Positions 25,291-34,363 of a stretch of 64,000 nt of DNA are shown here, piece after piece. Under the pieces are notes generated by a model that made no database searches, was not told where the DNA came from, and saw only the letters and a list, made by a program, of their open reading frames with translations. The position numbers and the translations under genes are program-made. How positions within the stretch are numbered: position 1 is the stretch's first letter; each line of letters starts with the position of its first letter. The DNA is from JANLQX01 sp031368215. Its GTDB lineage: Bacteria; Actinomycetota; Acidimicrobiia; Acidimicrobiales; JANYDT01. The stretch covers positions 27,547 to 91,546 of the forward strand of contig JANLRD010000270.1 of NCBI GenBank assembly GCA_031368215.1. Direction: 5' to 3'.

Positions 25291-26001
25291 ATGAGTCTGC
25301 TCACGATCAGCGACATGTCCACCGGTTACAACGGTGTTCCCGTCGTCCGCAACCTCAACCTTCATGTGGACGAAGGCGAGGTGGTCGCGCTCCTCGGTCC
25401 GAATGGCGCCGGCAAGACCACCACGCTGCTCACAACGTCGGCATTGGTTCCGTTCCTGTCCGGCGACATCACGGTGCTCGGGAAGTCGATCAAGGGCCGA
25501 CGCCCGCACCATGTCGCGCGCGAGGGGTTGGCGCACGTGCCGGAGGACCGGAGCCTGTTCTTCCAGCTGACCGTCCGCGAGAACCTGCGTCTCAAGGCGA
25601 AACGAGGGTCAACGGCTCTGAACGAGGCACTCGAGTACTTCCCGGCGCTCGAAGCCCTGATGGATCGCCGCGCTGGGCTCCTCTCCGGTGGTGAACAGCA
25701 GATGCTCGCAGTTGCACGCGCACTTACGGTTCGTCCGAGGCTGCTCATGGTTGACGAGATGAGCCTCGGCCTGGCACCGATCATCGTGGAGCGCCTGCTG
25801 CCGGTGCTGCGGGCCATCGCTGCGAAGAGCGGAACGGGGATCCTTCTCGTGGAGCAGCACGTCCATCTTGCACTGGAGGTCGCCGACCGGGCCTACGTCC
25901 TCAGTCACGGCAATCTCGTGCTCGAAGGCACGGCGGCGCATCTCCGTGAGAACCGGCACCTTCTGGAGAGCAGCTACCTCGGCGGTGTCGAGCACGTGTA
26001 G
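25291..26001 (+). CDS. ABC transporter ATPase, LivF type
   Basis: Second ATP-binding subunit, 236 residues. Walker A GPNGAGKT (about residues 36-43), signature LLSGGEQQMLAVARAL (about 132-147), Walker B LLMVDEMSLGLAP (about 154-166), switch His in LLVEQHVH. The EQH ending and the short length are typical of LivF. ATG 25291 directly follows the 86-bp duplication. It completes a binding protein/fused permease/two-ATPase importer of the HAAT family. Confidence 0.93.
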   Translation: MSLLTISDMSTGYNGVPVVRNLNLHVDEGEVVALLGPNGAGKTTTLLTTSALVPFLSGDITVLGKSIKGRRPHHVAREGLAHVPEDRSLFFQLTVRENLRLKAKRGSTALNEALEYFPALEALMDRRAGLLSGGEQQMLAVARALTVRPRLLMVDEMSLGLAPIIVERLLPVLRAIAAKSGTGILLVEQHVHLALEVADRAYVLSHGNLVLEGTAAHLRENRHLLESSYLGGVEHV

Positions 26002-26011
26002 GCCAGGCGGG

Positions 26012-26060
26012 GGTTGTCGCGTTGGGTCGCTCCAGGAGCGACTGAGCGCGACAAGTCCAA
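26012..26060 (-). repeat. Dispersed stem-loop repeat, copy A
   Basis: Just after the LivF stop: nested inverted repeats TTGTCGCG/CGCGACAA outside and GGTCGCTCC/GGAGCGAC inside. On the minus strand the core reads CTCAGTCGCTCC then GGAGCGACCCAA, nearly the same as the repeat at 39009-39050 and sharing arms with 37134-37179. Its place directly after a stop suggests it works here as a transcription-end hairpin, although there is no T tract. Confidence 0.65.
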
Positions 26061-26310
26061 GTTCTGTGGCACTACTGCACCTTCTCAGCCACTACTGACC
26101 CGACGACGCACCTATCGTGCGCGTCCTGGCGCCGCACATCGGAGCCTGCTCGCCGCAGATCGTTGCCTCACCGCCGCACATCGGGGGATTTGAGCGGGTT
26201 GGAAGTCGATTTTGCCGGATGTGCGGCGGAGGTGGCCGGATGTGCGGTGAAACGCAAGGTGCCGCTGGCGAGGGTTGGTGCGCGCTCGTCGGGAGGGGTC
26301 TGCGGATGGG
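26061..26310. other. Intergenic region with repeated CCGCACATC motifs
   Basis: No gene is seen in this 250-bp gap between the LivF and MFS genes, which converge. It holds GCCGCACATCGG at 26131 and 26173, a variant GCCGCAGATCG at about 26151, and the inverted form CCGGATGTGCGG at about 26215 and 26236. These inverted clusters could fold into a hairpin between the two convergent genes and may act as a two-way terminator. Confidence 0.5.
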
Positions 26311-27630
26311 TTAGGCCAGGCGGCGGAGTTCGGCGTTGCGGATGTAGACGGTCACGAAGATGACCCAGGCGACGGCGCCGGCACCGCTTATGGCGATGCC
26401 GCTGCTGAAGTTGTAGGCGACGAAGCAGAGGCCGATGGCGCCGATGGGCATGAAGCCCGCCTGGGTGAGAACGAAGAGTCCCATCACACGGCCCATGAGT
26501 GCCTGTGGGGTGCTCGACTGGATGAGTCCCTGGTTCATGTTGATGTAGAAGCCGCCACACAGGCCCATGAGGAGCGACACGATCAGCATCATCGTGAACG
26601 TGTTGGAACGGCCCATGAGGAACGTCATCGTCGATCCCCCGATCACCGCCCGCTGGAACAACTTCCCCTTGTTCGGCATGTCGCCTTTGCGGATGAGGAT
26701 CAACGAGGTGATGGCGATGCCGACACCCATGCACGCGAGGAGAAGGGCGGAGTCGCCAGCGTCTCGTCCCAGGGCTTCCTTCACATGCACCTGCGAGGTG
26801 ACCATGACCGCGGGGTTGATAGTGACGCTGGCCACGATCAGCAGTCCGAACAGGGTGCGGAGGTTACGGTCGTGCCACACATGACGAACGGCTTCGAGCG
26901 TCTCGGTGCGCACCGACCGCTTCGGGCCCCGCTCGGGTTGGACGGGAAGGCGGAGCCTCCGAAGGAAGAAGACACCGACGATCATGAGGCCGGCCTGGAA
27001 CCAGAACGCACCCTCGAATCCGAACTGTCCGCCGACCGCGCGGGCGAGCACCGGGCCGAGGATCATCGACGATGTCATGGCCAATGCGTTGATGGCGATG
27101 GCACTGAACAACTGCTGCTTCGGGACGATGGCCGAGATCATCGACGAGCGCACCGGCGAACCGACCGCTGACGCCGTTCCGGCGATGAGCGAGGCCACAA
27201 TGACCCAGCCGAACGTCGCCCGGCCGGTGCCGACGAACACCGCGGTCACCGCCATGATCGCCGCGCCGGAGAGCTGGGTTGTCATGAGGAGTCGACGCCG
27301 GTCGAGACGGTCGGCCCACACACCGGCCTGCAAGGTGATGAGCACGGTCGGTAGGCCGAGCGTGAAGACGATGAAGCCCTGCTCGCGTTCTCCGCGGTTG
27401 AGGCCCTCGAGCACGAGCCAGCCGTAGACGAATCGTTCCGCGTTGGCGACGAGGAAGAACGCGATGTTGTTGGCCCACAGGAACCGGAAGTTCGGAATCG
27501 ACAGCGCGCTCCGAGGCCGTTCGATCGGGACGTCGATCGGAACGTCGACCGGGACGTCGACCGAGACCTCGTCGGCGTGATTCACCGCACTCTGAGGTCG
27601 GACGACGGCGACCTCGTCGGCGTGATTCAC
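26311..27630 (-). CDS. MFS transporter (DHA3/enterobactin-exporter-like)
   Basis: Twelve-helix major facilitator of 439 residues, probably an exporter. The core starts at ALSIPNFRFLWANNIAFFL near residue 40, the typical opening of MFS_3-type proteins. The loop-2/3 motif appears as GVWADRLDRRRLL near residue 107. The cytoplasmic N-terminus is odd: it contains two NHADEV blocks and a VDVPVDVPIDVPIE run, encoded by imperfect direct repeats at about 27510-27625, so its length may vary between strains. GTG 27630 is the longest start; a second GTG lies at about 27582 within the repeat. No co-directional partner gene. Confidence 0.88.
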   Translation of the reverse strand: MNHADEVAVVRPQSAVNHADEVSVDVPVDVPIDVPIERPRSALSIPNFRFLWANNIAFFLVANAERFVYGWLVLEGLNRGEREQGFIVFTLGLPTVLITLQAGVWADRLDRRRLLMTTQLSGAAIMAVTAVFVGTGRATFGWVIVASLIAGTASAVGSPVRSSMISAIVPKQQLFSAIAINALAMTSSMILGPVLARAVGGQFGFEGAFWFQAGLMIVGVFFLRRLRLPVQPERGPKRSVRTETLEAVRHVWHDRNLRTLFGLLIVASVTINPAVMVTSQVHVKEALGRDAGDSALLLACMGVGIAITSLILIRKGDMPNKGKLFQRAVIGGSTMTFLMGRSNTFTMMLIVSLLMGLCGGFYINMNQGLIQSSTPQALMGRVMGLFVLTQAGFMPIGAIGLCFVAYNFSSGIAISGAGAVAWVIFVTVYIRNAELRRLA

Positions 27631-27742
27631 CCCTGCATGTTCGCAGGAAAGGTGAACGAAAGGCGAACCGTGGGTAAACGAGGGTCGCGTCGACGCGTCG
27701 GCTGAGGCTTGCTCGCTACGTCTGGTCCGAGCTGCTCAGTCG

Positions 27743-28750
27743 TCAGTCATCGGGTCGGCGACGCCGACGCTCGCGGTTTCGCGGGCGCTGGCGACGGTAC
27801 CGGACGGGGTGGGCGAGTCGGGCGAGTCGTCTCGGTAGTCGTCTCGGTAGGCGGAGCCCCTTGAGCGGCTCTGTGAGGAGCCCGACGAAGCTCGTGGGAT
27901 GGGGTTCGTCGATCCCGTAGCGCTGCGGCTGACGGTCCTTCGGTACACGGTAGGTGCCGAAGAGCTGGTCCCAGAGGGGAAGGAAGGCGGCGTAGTTGGT
28001 GTGGATCGACGCCGGCTCGTTGGCGTGGTGCCAGTGGTGGAAGTCGGGCGTGGCGATGATGCGATGAAGTGGCCGCAACCGCCAGCGGACATTGGCGTGG
28101 AGGAACAGGCCGACGATCATCTGGAGGATGGCGATGCCGCCGGTGATCTTCGCCGGGAATCCGGCGGCGATCAGAAGGAGGACCGGAGGTCCGAGCAGAA
28201 ACCCATCGAGGGGATGGACGCGTATGCCGCTCAGCCAGTCGAGTTGCTCACCGGTGTGGTGGACCGAGTGGAACCGCCACAGGGCGGCCTTCTCGTGGGC
28301 GAAGCGGTGTACCCAGTAGCCGGCAAGGTCGAACAGCGCCGCGCCGATGATCGGCAGCGCGGGAGTGGGGAGCATGGCGACGAGTGGACGGAGCGCGAGT
28401 CCCGGCAACCACGCCAGGCTCACCACGCCGGCGACTGCGGCAACGGCGAGACCCACGCCGGAGATCAGCGGCGTGGCCAGCGCGAAGGTGAGGTCGGTGC
28501 CCAGACCTTGGCGGCGTACACGCTGTCCACGGTGGCGCGGGAACAGCTTCTCGAACGGCACCACGAGGACGAACAGGGCGACGACGAGGAACGGCGCAGC
28601 AGCGTTCGTCCTCACGGAGATGGCGACGATCAGTCCGGCCAAAGCCACGTGGGCGAGGCGTTGTCGTCGGGTGGACGTTCGGTTTGGGTCGGTGTCGGGT
28701 AAGTGCGGCGGGTACGGCGAGTACGGCATGTTCGGCGGTACGTTCGTCAT
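27743..28750 (-). CDS. Sterol desaturase / fatty acid hydroxylase family protein
   Basis: Integral-membrane di-iron enzyme of 335 residues. The eight-histidine signature is present: HRFAHE (HX3H), HSVHH (HX2HH) and the later HHWHHANEP cluster, spaced between hydrophobic segments as in the PF04116 family. Reaction type is O2-dependent hydroxylation or desaturation of a lipid. ATG 28750 (MTNVPPNMPYS) is preferred; an in-frame ATG 24 bp upstream is possible. The C-terminus is a long Arg-rich tail (about 25 residues) encoded by repetitive DNA, not conserved in the family. Confidence 0.88.
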   Translation of the reverse strand: MTNVPPNMPYSPYPPHLPDTDPNRTSTRRQRLAHVALAGLIVAISVRTNAAAPFLVVALFVLVVPFEKLFPRHRGQRVRRQGLGTDLTFALATPLISGVGLAVAAVAGVVSLAWLPGLALRPLVAMLPTPALPIIGAALFDLAGYWVHRFAHEKAALWRFHSVHHTGEQLDWLSGIRVHPLDGFLLGPPVLLLIAAGFPAKITGGIAILQMIVGLFLHANVRWRLRPLHRIIATPDFHHWHHANEPASIHTNYAAFLPLWDQLFGTYRVPKDRQPQRYGIDEPHPTSFVGLLTEPLKGLRLPRRLPRRLARLAHPVRYRRQRPRNRERRRRRPDD

Positions 28751-28955
28751 GGCTCGATGGTGCGCCCGCATGTCGGCGAACGGAACTAGGGAGAACCCTG
28801 AACCGACCCTGGCCCGGCCCGTGCTTGTTGCGCGCGTTCTCCGCGTGGATGTCGTTGCTCTCTGAGCAACGACAATGCACGCGGAGTCATCGCGCCGACC
28901 GCGCCACGGCATTGCGCGGGTGGTGCGTTGTTGAACGGGCCCCTACCCTGGCGCC

Positions 28956-29594
28956 ATGCCCCCGATCGACATCGAAGCTTCTGACTACCTCCTCAAGACG
29001 ACGAAGCAGGTCCGCAAACGTCTCGACCTTTCCCGTCCTGTTCCTCGAGAGTTGTTGCTCGACTGCATCGATGTGGCGAGTCATGCGCCGATGGGTGGCA
29101 ACCTCGAACGCAACCGCTGGCTCATCATCGACGACAAGGAGTTGATGGCCCAGATCGCGCCGTACTACCAGGAGTACGGCCGCCAGTATCTGGCGGCGAG
29201 CGCCGGTGCCCAGGGCCGCCAGGGCAAGGTCGTCGAGTCGGCCATGTTCCTTGTAGATCACATCGCCGAGGTGCCCGCGTGGGTGATTGCCATGCGTCTC
29301 GACCGGCTGCCCGACGATGCCCCACGCGGTGACCTTGCGGCGTATCACGGCAGTGTCGCTCCTGGGGTGTGGAGCTTCCAGCTGGCGGCCCGGGCCCGGG
29401 GGCTCGGCTCGGCGTGGACGACGTTCCATCTCCATTACGAGGAACTCATCGCCGAGATGCTCGGCATCCCGCCGACGGTCACCCAGATTGCGCTGCTTCC
29501 CGTGGCTTACTACACGGGAGACGATTTCTCGCCGGCGCCGCGTCGCCCGGCCCGCGAGATCACGTTCTTCAATCACTGGAAGAAGACCGACTGA
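28956..29594 (+). CDS. Nitroreductase family protein
   Basis: FMN-dependent oxidoreductase of 212 residues. RKRLDLSRPVPRELLLDCIDVASHAPMGGN holds the family's N-terminal FMN-binding Arg and the helix-then-SHAPMGGN loop (near residues 20-50). The C-terminal GLGSAWTTFHLHYEE and LPVAYYTGDDF segments complete the FMN site. The gene is monocistronic and converges on the selenoprotein gene. Substrates of the family range from nitroaromatics to quinones; none can be assigned. Confidence 0.92.
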   Translation: MPPIDIEASDYLLKTTKQVRKRLDLSRPVPRELLLDCIDVASHAPMGGNLERNRWLIIDDKELMAQIAPYYQEYGRQYLAASAGAQGRQGKVVESAMFLVDHIAEVPAWVIAMRLDRLPDDAPRGDLAAYHGSVAPGVWSFQLAARARGLGSAWTTFHLHYEELIAEMLGIPPTVTQIALLPVAYYTGDDFSPAPRRPAREITFFNHWKKTD

Positions 29595-29644
29595 CGCTGC
29601 GGCGCTGGTCGATCGTTACTGCGCCGGGCTGGTCCTCCCCGCAA

Positions 29645-30307
29645 TCACGGAAGCTGCCAGAACGTACCCGTGAGACCGAGGCTGTCCAGGATTGACTGGT
29701 TCTGGTCCCGAGTGTGAGGACGCCAACTTGGAGAAAGGCGATCGCCCCACCACGCATGGGCGAGGTCGCACAACGCCAACGCGCTGATCGTGGTTCCCGG
29801 GCTGCGTCCATCGAGCCACCGCACGATGTGCTCTTCCGACCGGAAGAGGTTCATCGTGCTTCACGAGAAGACGATGTCGTCCCACCACTGCGACGCGGGG
29901 ACGAGACAGTGGAAGAGGACGTCGATCTCACCAACCGGCTTGCGACCCTCGACGTGCACGGTGATCTCGTCGCCGCAGTCGGCGCAGGCCGTCTCGATCC
30001 GGCCGTCGCTCTGAAGTGCGGCGCAGATACCGAAGGCATCCCACGCGCAGTTGGCGTACGACGATCGTCCGCTGGCATGGACGCGATACGGAGTCGATCG
30101 GGCGGCGAACGGGTTCGCCATCCGCAGCTCATCGGTCCCGGGGTAAAGGACGAGCGCATGGGCGTCGTGCAGGCGCTGCCAGCCGAGTGCCACATGGGCT
30201 GACGCCATGCCGGCGCGCCTTGCCGTTTCGTCAACGGTTGGTGCTTTCCCGAATTCGACGAAGAGACCGTAGGTCGTGTTGCGGAGCGCGATGTCGAGGT
30301 CGTCCAT
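29645..30307 (-). CDS. MerB-like organomercurial lyase, selenocysteine-containing
   Basis: One gene of 220 residues including selenocysteine at position 149, encoded by TGA at 29863-29861. The part before the TGA contains the MerB active-site pair C87-x-x-D90 (NCAWD), matching C96/D99 of the plasmid enzyme. The protein then reads WWDDIVFS-U-STMNLFRSEEH. The UGA falls where MerB has its second catalytic cysteine (C159 region). The same frame continues after the UGA for 71 residues with family-like sequence. A perfect SECIS hairpin begins one base after the codon. Standard gene callers will split or truncate it. Predicted action: protonolysis of a carbon-metal bond, in the cytosol. Sec machinery genes are not in this window. 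Confidence 0.88.
29821..29859 (-). promoter_or_regulatory. SECIS element for UGA decoding
   Basis: Starting one base after the UGA: lower stem GCACGATG paired with CATCGTGC (8 bp), small asymmetric internal loop AAC/CA, upper stem CTCTTCC paired with GGAAGAG (7 bp), apical loop GGTC. The apical GGUC and its distance from the UGA (positions 20-23 after it) match the Escherichia coli fdhF SECIS, where the loop G-U is bound by SelB. Both stems are perfect. Confidence 0.9.
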
Positions 30308-30461
30308 TCGAAGACCGTATCCCTTGTCTACATCGGCTCGCTCGTTCGGTCGGCCCGACGCCCGGGGTCCGCTCCGGACCTGCCGGACGGCTCTTGGTAA
30401 CGAAAGCGCGCGGGAGCGGGCAGTGTCAGCGGCGGAGCCAGTTGCGTCCGCTCTGAGGTCC

Positions 30462-31643
30462 TCAGCGTCGATGCGCGGCGAAGAAGTCCCAGAGCTGGGC
30501 GGTGGCGTCGAGAGCTTGGCTGGGTGGATCGACGCCGATCGCCGCCGCGGCTGCCGTGGGCAGGACGGGGGAACCCGGCCATTGATGACCGGCTCCGGCG
30601 ATCGTGATGAGGTTCACATCGATGCCGCCGGGGCACGCGCTCGATTGACGGGTAACCGGACCGGCGGTGCTCGTCGACGGCGCCGGGCACTTCGCCGCGG
30701 TGCGGAACCGTTCGAGTGCGATGGGGACCGACATGCGCACTGTGCCGGCGGCCGTGCCCTTGGTCGTTGGGGAACCGTCGAATGGGACGTTGGCGTCGGC
30801 CTCACCATGGATGTGCAGGACCGAGATCGGCGCTGGGGTCGGACAGTCCGAGGTGATCGTGCCGGCAACCGGACCGATGGCGGCGAAGCGGCCGGGTCGA
30901 TCGCAGGCGAGACGGTAGGTGAGCATGGCGCCGTTCGACATGCCGGTGGCGAACACGTTCTTCGGGTCGGCGACCTTCGCGTTCACGAGCGCGTCGATGA
31001 CGGCGCTGATGAAGCCGACGTCGTCGACGCCGAGCGCGGCCGGCGTGGCGCAGCACGAGCCGGCGTTCCATGCGTGGCCGATGGCGATCGGCAGGCCTTC
31101 GGGATAGAGCACGGTGAATCCGTCGCGGTCGGCGAGGGCGTCCCATCCGTACGCCGACTCGGCCTGCTCAGCGCCACCGAACCCGCCGTGCAGCACGACG
31201 ACGAGGGGACCGGGAACCCGCGGCCAAATCCCGTTGGGGTGGTGGACGATGAAACGACGGTCGGCGCCGTTGAACTGCGGTGCTGGGCCGTTGGTGATGG
31301 TAGGTGTCGGGATCGCGATGGTCGTCGTGGGCGTGGTCGATGGCTTCGTGGCTGCGGGTGCTGGGATGATCTTGGTCGTCGGGCTCGACGATGGGCTGGC
31401 CGATGGGCTCGACGTCGGCGCAGGTGTGGCGGTGACCACGACCCACTGACGGCGGCCTCGCTGCACCGCGCAGCGGAGCGTGACGCCCGCGGTGGTCCGT
31501 TGGCGGCCGAGTTCACTGCGGCTGCAGCTCCGTCCGACTGATGGCGTCGATGCGGTAGCCGTCGATATGGTGGTGAGCGGAAGGAGCAGGCCGGCGATGA
31601 CGACGGTCGCGACTCGTGCTCGGGACAGAAGGGGAGCGTTCAT
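30462..31643 (-). CDS. Secreted PHB-depolymerase-like esterase (LpqC family)
   Basis: Exported alpha/beta hydrolase of 393 residues. A signal peptide (ARVATVVIAGLLLPLTTIS) is followed by a small domain and a Ser/Thr/Pro-rich linker (about residues 75-115). Catalytic parts: oxyanion strand VVVLHGGFGG, nucleophile GMSNGAM, acid in HGEADANVPFDG, His in GAGHQWPG. ATG 31643 has GAGAGGA six bases upstream. Related proteins hydrolyse polyesters, feruloyl esters or acetylxylan. Acts outside the cytoplasm. Confidence 0.9.
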   Translation of the reverse strand: MNAPLLSRARVATVVIAGLLLPLTTISTATASTPSVGRSCSRSELGRQRTTAGVTLRCAVQRGRRQWVVVTATPAPTSSPSASPSSSPTTKIIPAPAATKPSTTPTTTIAIPTPTITNGPAPQFNGADRRFIVHHPNGIWPRVPGPLVVVLHGGFGGAEQAESAYGWDALADRDGFTVLYPEGLPIAIGHAWNAGSCCATPAALGVDDVGFISAVIDALVNAKVADPKNVFATGMSNGAMLTYRLACDRPGRFAAIGPVAGTITSDCPTPAPISVLHIHGEADANVPFDGSPTTKGTAAGTVRMSVPIALERFRTAAKCPAPSTSTAGPVTRQSSACPGGIDVNLITIAGAGHQWPGSPVLPTAAAAAIGVDPPSQALDATAQLWDFFAAHRR

Positions 31644-31688
31644 CGGTCCTCTCGGAATCAGGCGCGCCGTCGTTGCCACGGGGCAAGC

Positions 31689-32963
31689 CTACGGACCCGC
31701 CCTCACGGCCGAAGGTGAACGGCCGCAACGGATCTGGCGAAGTCGTCCAAGGCACGCCTCGCGAGCGTGCGCGATCGAGACGTGATCGTCGTCTTCCGGG
31801 GGTGGTGGTGGCCAGGGTTCCGGGGTTTCGTTGTCGACGGTCCAGGTGCCGTTGGGTTGTCGGGTGATGTTGTTGCCGGTTTCGTGGCGGTGGGTGTGGT
31901 GTCCGTTGGTGCACATGAGTTTCATGTGGTCGAGGTCGGTGCGTCCGTTCGGGGTGTCCCAGGGTGGGTCGTGGTCGGCGTCGCAGCGGTTCCATGGTGT
32001 GGTGCAGCCGGGGTAGGCGCAGGTGCCCCCTTCACGCAATGCGAGAGCGAGTTTCTGGAGCGCGGATGCGAGCCTCCGGGACCGGCCGAACTTCATCACC
32101 GCGCCATCTGATGATTGGATGGCGGCGTAGAGGTCGGTGCGGGCGTCGTTGATGAGGTCGATGGCGTCGTCGGTGGGGAGTGGCCCGTCACCGAGGATCT
32201 GCGCTTGGAGTGTTTCGGCTTGGACGGTGACGATGAGGGCAGTCCGCGCCGGGCCGGTGTTGTTGGTGGTGTCGCCCAACACCAGGGAGACGAGGGCGTC
32301 GGCGAGGCGTCGTTCGCGGGGTTCGTCGTCGTGTGCGCCGGCGGTGTCGGCACGTTCGGGGTGGGCGGCGCGCCAGGCGGTGTCGCAGGCGTGGTTGATG
32401 GCGGCTTTGATGCGTTCGCCTTCCAACGTCGGAAGGATTCCGCGGAAGCCGACGCAGCCGTCGTCGGCTTTGAAGAACCGGAGGGACCGGGCGGCGCGTT
32501 GGCGGGCGCGCCATCCGTCGGCGTCGCGGTTGATGCGGTAGCCGTCGACGGTTTTGGCGAAGTCGTCGGGTGATTGGCTGGGTGCCAGTTCGAAGAGTTC
32601 GGCGGCTTCGGTGGGGTCGGTGATGGGGGCGAGTTTGCGGAGGTGTTCGCCGGTGACGGTTCCGTCGGCGAGGGCGTCGTCGGCGCCGGGGATGCGGGTG
32701 ACGACGTCGGCGACTGCTTCGGCTTTGGCGGCTTCGGCGGCGGACATGCCGAATCCTCGGGCGAGGGTGGCTTTGGTGTCGCGCCCGGTTTCGGTTTTCA
32801 TGACGCCGACGAGGACGGCTTCGGCGGAGGCGAGTTCGCCGCGGAGTCGTCCGAGCTCACGCAACCCGAGCTTGGCGGTTCCGGCATTCCAGTCAGTCGC
32901 GGAGACGCGGGGGACCGACAGGCGCTTGAAGACCCCGATCTGTTCCTCGGCGCTGGTGCTCAT
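31689..32963 (-). CDS. DUF222/HNH endonuclease (13E12 repeat family)
   Basis: Protein of 424 residues with an N-terminal DUF222 helical domain (about 20-260) and a C-terminal HNH nuclease motif (CAYPGCTTPWNRCDADH, then LMCTNGHHTHRH, about residues 335-385). This family is multicopy in mycobacteria and other actinobacteria and behaves as a selfish or recombination-associated element; its role is not established. The ATG at 32963 follows a -10 box by seven bases, so the transcript is leaderless. Confidence 0.92.
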   Translation of the reverse strand: MSTSAEEQIGVFKRLSVPRVSATDWNAGTAKLGLRELGRLRGELASAEAVLVGVMKTETGRDTKATLARGFGMSAAEAAKAEAVADVVTRIPGADDALADGTVTGEHLRKLAPITDPTEAAELFELAPSQSPDDFAKTVDGYRINRDADGWRARQRAARSLRFFKADDGCVGFRGILPTLEGERIKAAINHACDTAWRAAHPERADTAGAHDDEPRERRLADALVSLVLGDTTNNTGPARTALIVTVQAETLQAQILGDGPLPTDDAIDLINDARTDLYAAIQSSDGAVMKFGRSRRLASALQKLALALREGGTCAYPGCTTPWNRCDADHDPPWDTPNGRTDLDHMKLMCTNGHHTHRHETGNNITRQPNGTWTVDNETPEPWPPPPPEDDDHVSIAHAREACLGRLRQIRCGRSPSAVRAGP

Positions 32964-32970
32964 GGAACCA

Positions 32971-32999
32971 ACTATAGAACACCCGTACGACAGACCCAA
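32971..32999 (-). promoter_or_regulatory. Leaderless promoter of the HNH endonuclease gene
   Basis: On the minus strand TTGGGT (32999-32994), a 17-bp spacer and TATAGT (32976-32971), then seven bases to the ATG at 32963. There is no ribosome-binding sequence, in keeping with a leaderless start. Confidence 0.6.
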
Positions 33000-33093
33000 A
33001 CGTATGCGTGGAAAATTCTTCCGAGGAACGAATCTCGCGCTCAGGACCGCCAAGACCACTTGAGAACACCGCCCATTCCGTCGAAGAGGAGGA

Positions 33094-34173
33094 ATGAAGA
33101 ACCTGGCGGCTCTTCGAGATCGTTTGGTCGACGCGGTGCGTCGCAGGAAGGTCACCTCGAGAGGGCGGGCCGGCGCCTGGGGGAGAACCCGGGAGCGGCA
33201 GCGGTTGTGGGATGCCCTTGTGGCCGTTGGATGGAAGGCGTGGCCGATGCCTGTGTTCTGCGCGCTGATTATTTACGGGCTGAATGTCGCTCCAATCAAG
33301 CCTTGGTACAAGGGAGCACTCACTGGGGGCTTTGTCGTCGTCATGGTTGCCTTGGTGTTGTGGGCATTGGTGTCGGTGATCGGAGCTGCTCCGCGGATGG
33401 CAGGGGCCGCGGCCGAACTGGAAACTGCTCGGGCGTTGTCGAGTCTCTCCCGACGAGCGTTCGTCGCGCACGATGTCCAGTTCCCGGCACGCGGCAACGC
33501 AGATCACGTGGTGGTTGGTCAGGCGGGTGTGTTCGTGGTCGAGACGAAGTGGACGGCGCCCAGCGTGTCGGACAGCGCCTATGAACGCGGACTGCTGCAG
33601 CGTGCAACGACCCAGGCTAGGCAAACGGCGAAGAACCTGCGGCTCCGATTGTTCGCCGTCCCCCATCAGATTCGCGTTGACGTGCGGCCGATCGTTGTCC
33701 TGTGGGGCGGATGGGATTCGCGACCCGATGTCGACGAGATCGATGGCGTCCCTGTGATCCGCGGTTCGGCGTTGGCGAAGTGGATGGACACTCGGATCGC
33801 CGAGGATGTTCACGAGGTCCAACGACCCTCGATCGAGCGTGCGATAGCATCGTTTGTCGCCCAGTCGGACCGGCGTGCCGAGGACGAACCTGCGTCGCCG
33901 ATGGTCGTGCAACACGGGCCGGTCGTTCTTGCCGAGGGTTCCCTCATCGCCTTCGGCGTTCTGTTGGCGATGGTGGTGGCGCTGAACTGGAGCGGCGTGA
34001 GCGCAGAATGGTGGTTCGTGGCGATCTTCGCTGCCGCGGTGGGCGCCTGGTTCGCTTCGGGGAAGATCTCGCATCGGGCTCGTGTCCGGGCATGGCTGAT
34101 CGTGTCCGCGCACTGGTGGTCCGGGGTCGTGGCTCTCGGAGGTGGGTTCGCGGTGTTCAGTCTTATCCGATGA
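33094..34173 (+). CDS. NERD-domain membrane protein
   Basis: Protein of 359 residues. Two membrane segments near residues 50-95 are followed by a NERD (nuclease-related) domain with the signature GNADHVVVGQAGVFVVETK at about 133-151, which holds the D and E-x-K residues of the PD-(D/E)XK-like core. The C-terminal 80 residues contain three more membrane segments. GAGGAGG immediately precedes the ATG. NERD proteins are thought to act on DNA or RNA, but the function is unproven. A 30-bp piece of this gene (33748-33777) is repeated downstream at 34213-34242. Confidence 0.85.
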   Translation: MKNLAALRDRLVDAVRRRKVTSRGRAGAWGRTRERQRLWDALVAVGWKAWPMPVFCALIIYGLNVAPIKPWYKGALTGGFVVVMVALVLWALVSVIGAAPRMAGAAAELETARALSSLSRRAFVAHDVQFPARGNADHVVVGQAGVFVVETKWTAPSVSDSAYERGLLQRATTQARQTAKNLRLRLFAVPHQIRVDVRPIVVLWGGWDSRPDVDEIDGVPVIRGSALAKWMDTRIAEDVHEVQRPSIERAIASFVAQSDRRAEDEPASPMVVQHGPVVLAEGSLIAFGVLLAMVVALNWSGVSAEWWFVAIFAAAVGAWFASGKISHRARVRAWLIVSAHWWSGVVALGGGFAVFSLIR

Positions 34174-34363
34174 GGTGATCCGCGATGCCCGTGGGATCCG
34201 CTGTTCAGTGACGTCCCCGCGATCCGCGGTTCGGCGTTGCCGTGTTCGCTTCTCGGAAAGAGCGGGCGACGGCGCTGGTGGGAGGAGGCGAGTTCCCGGA
34301 ACCGCGTCGGTGGTGCGCATCGGTGCGACCGCGGTGGTGCCGACTCGGGAGTAGACATCAACG

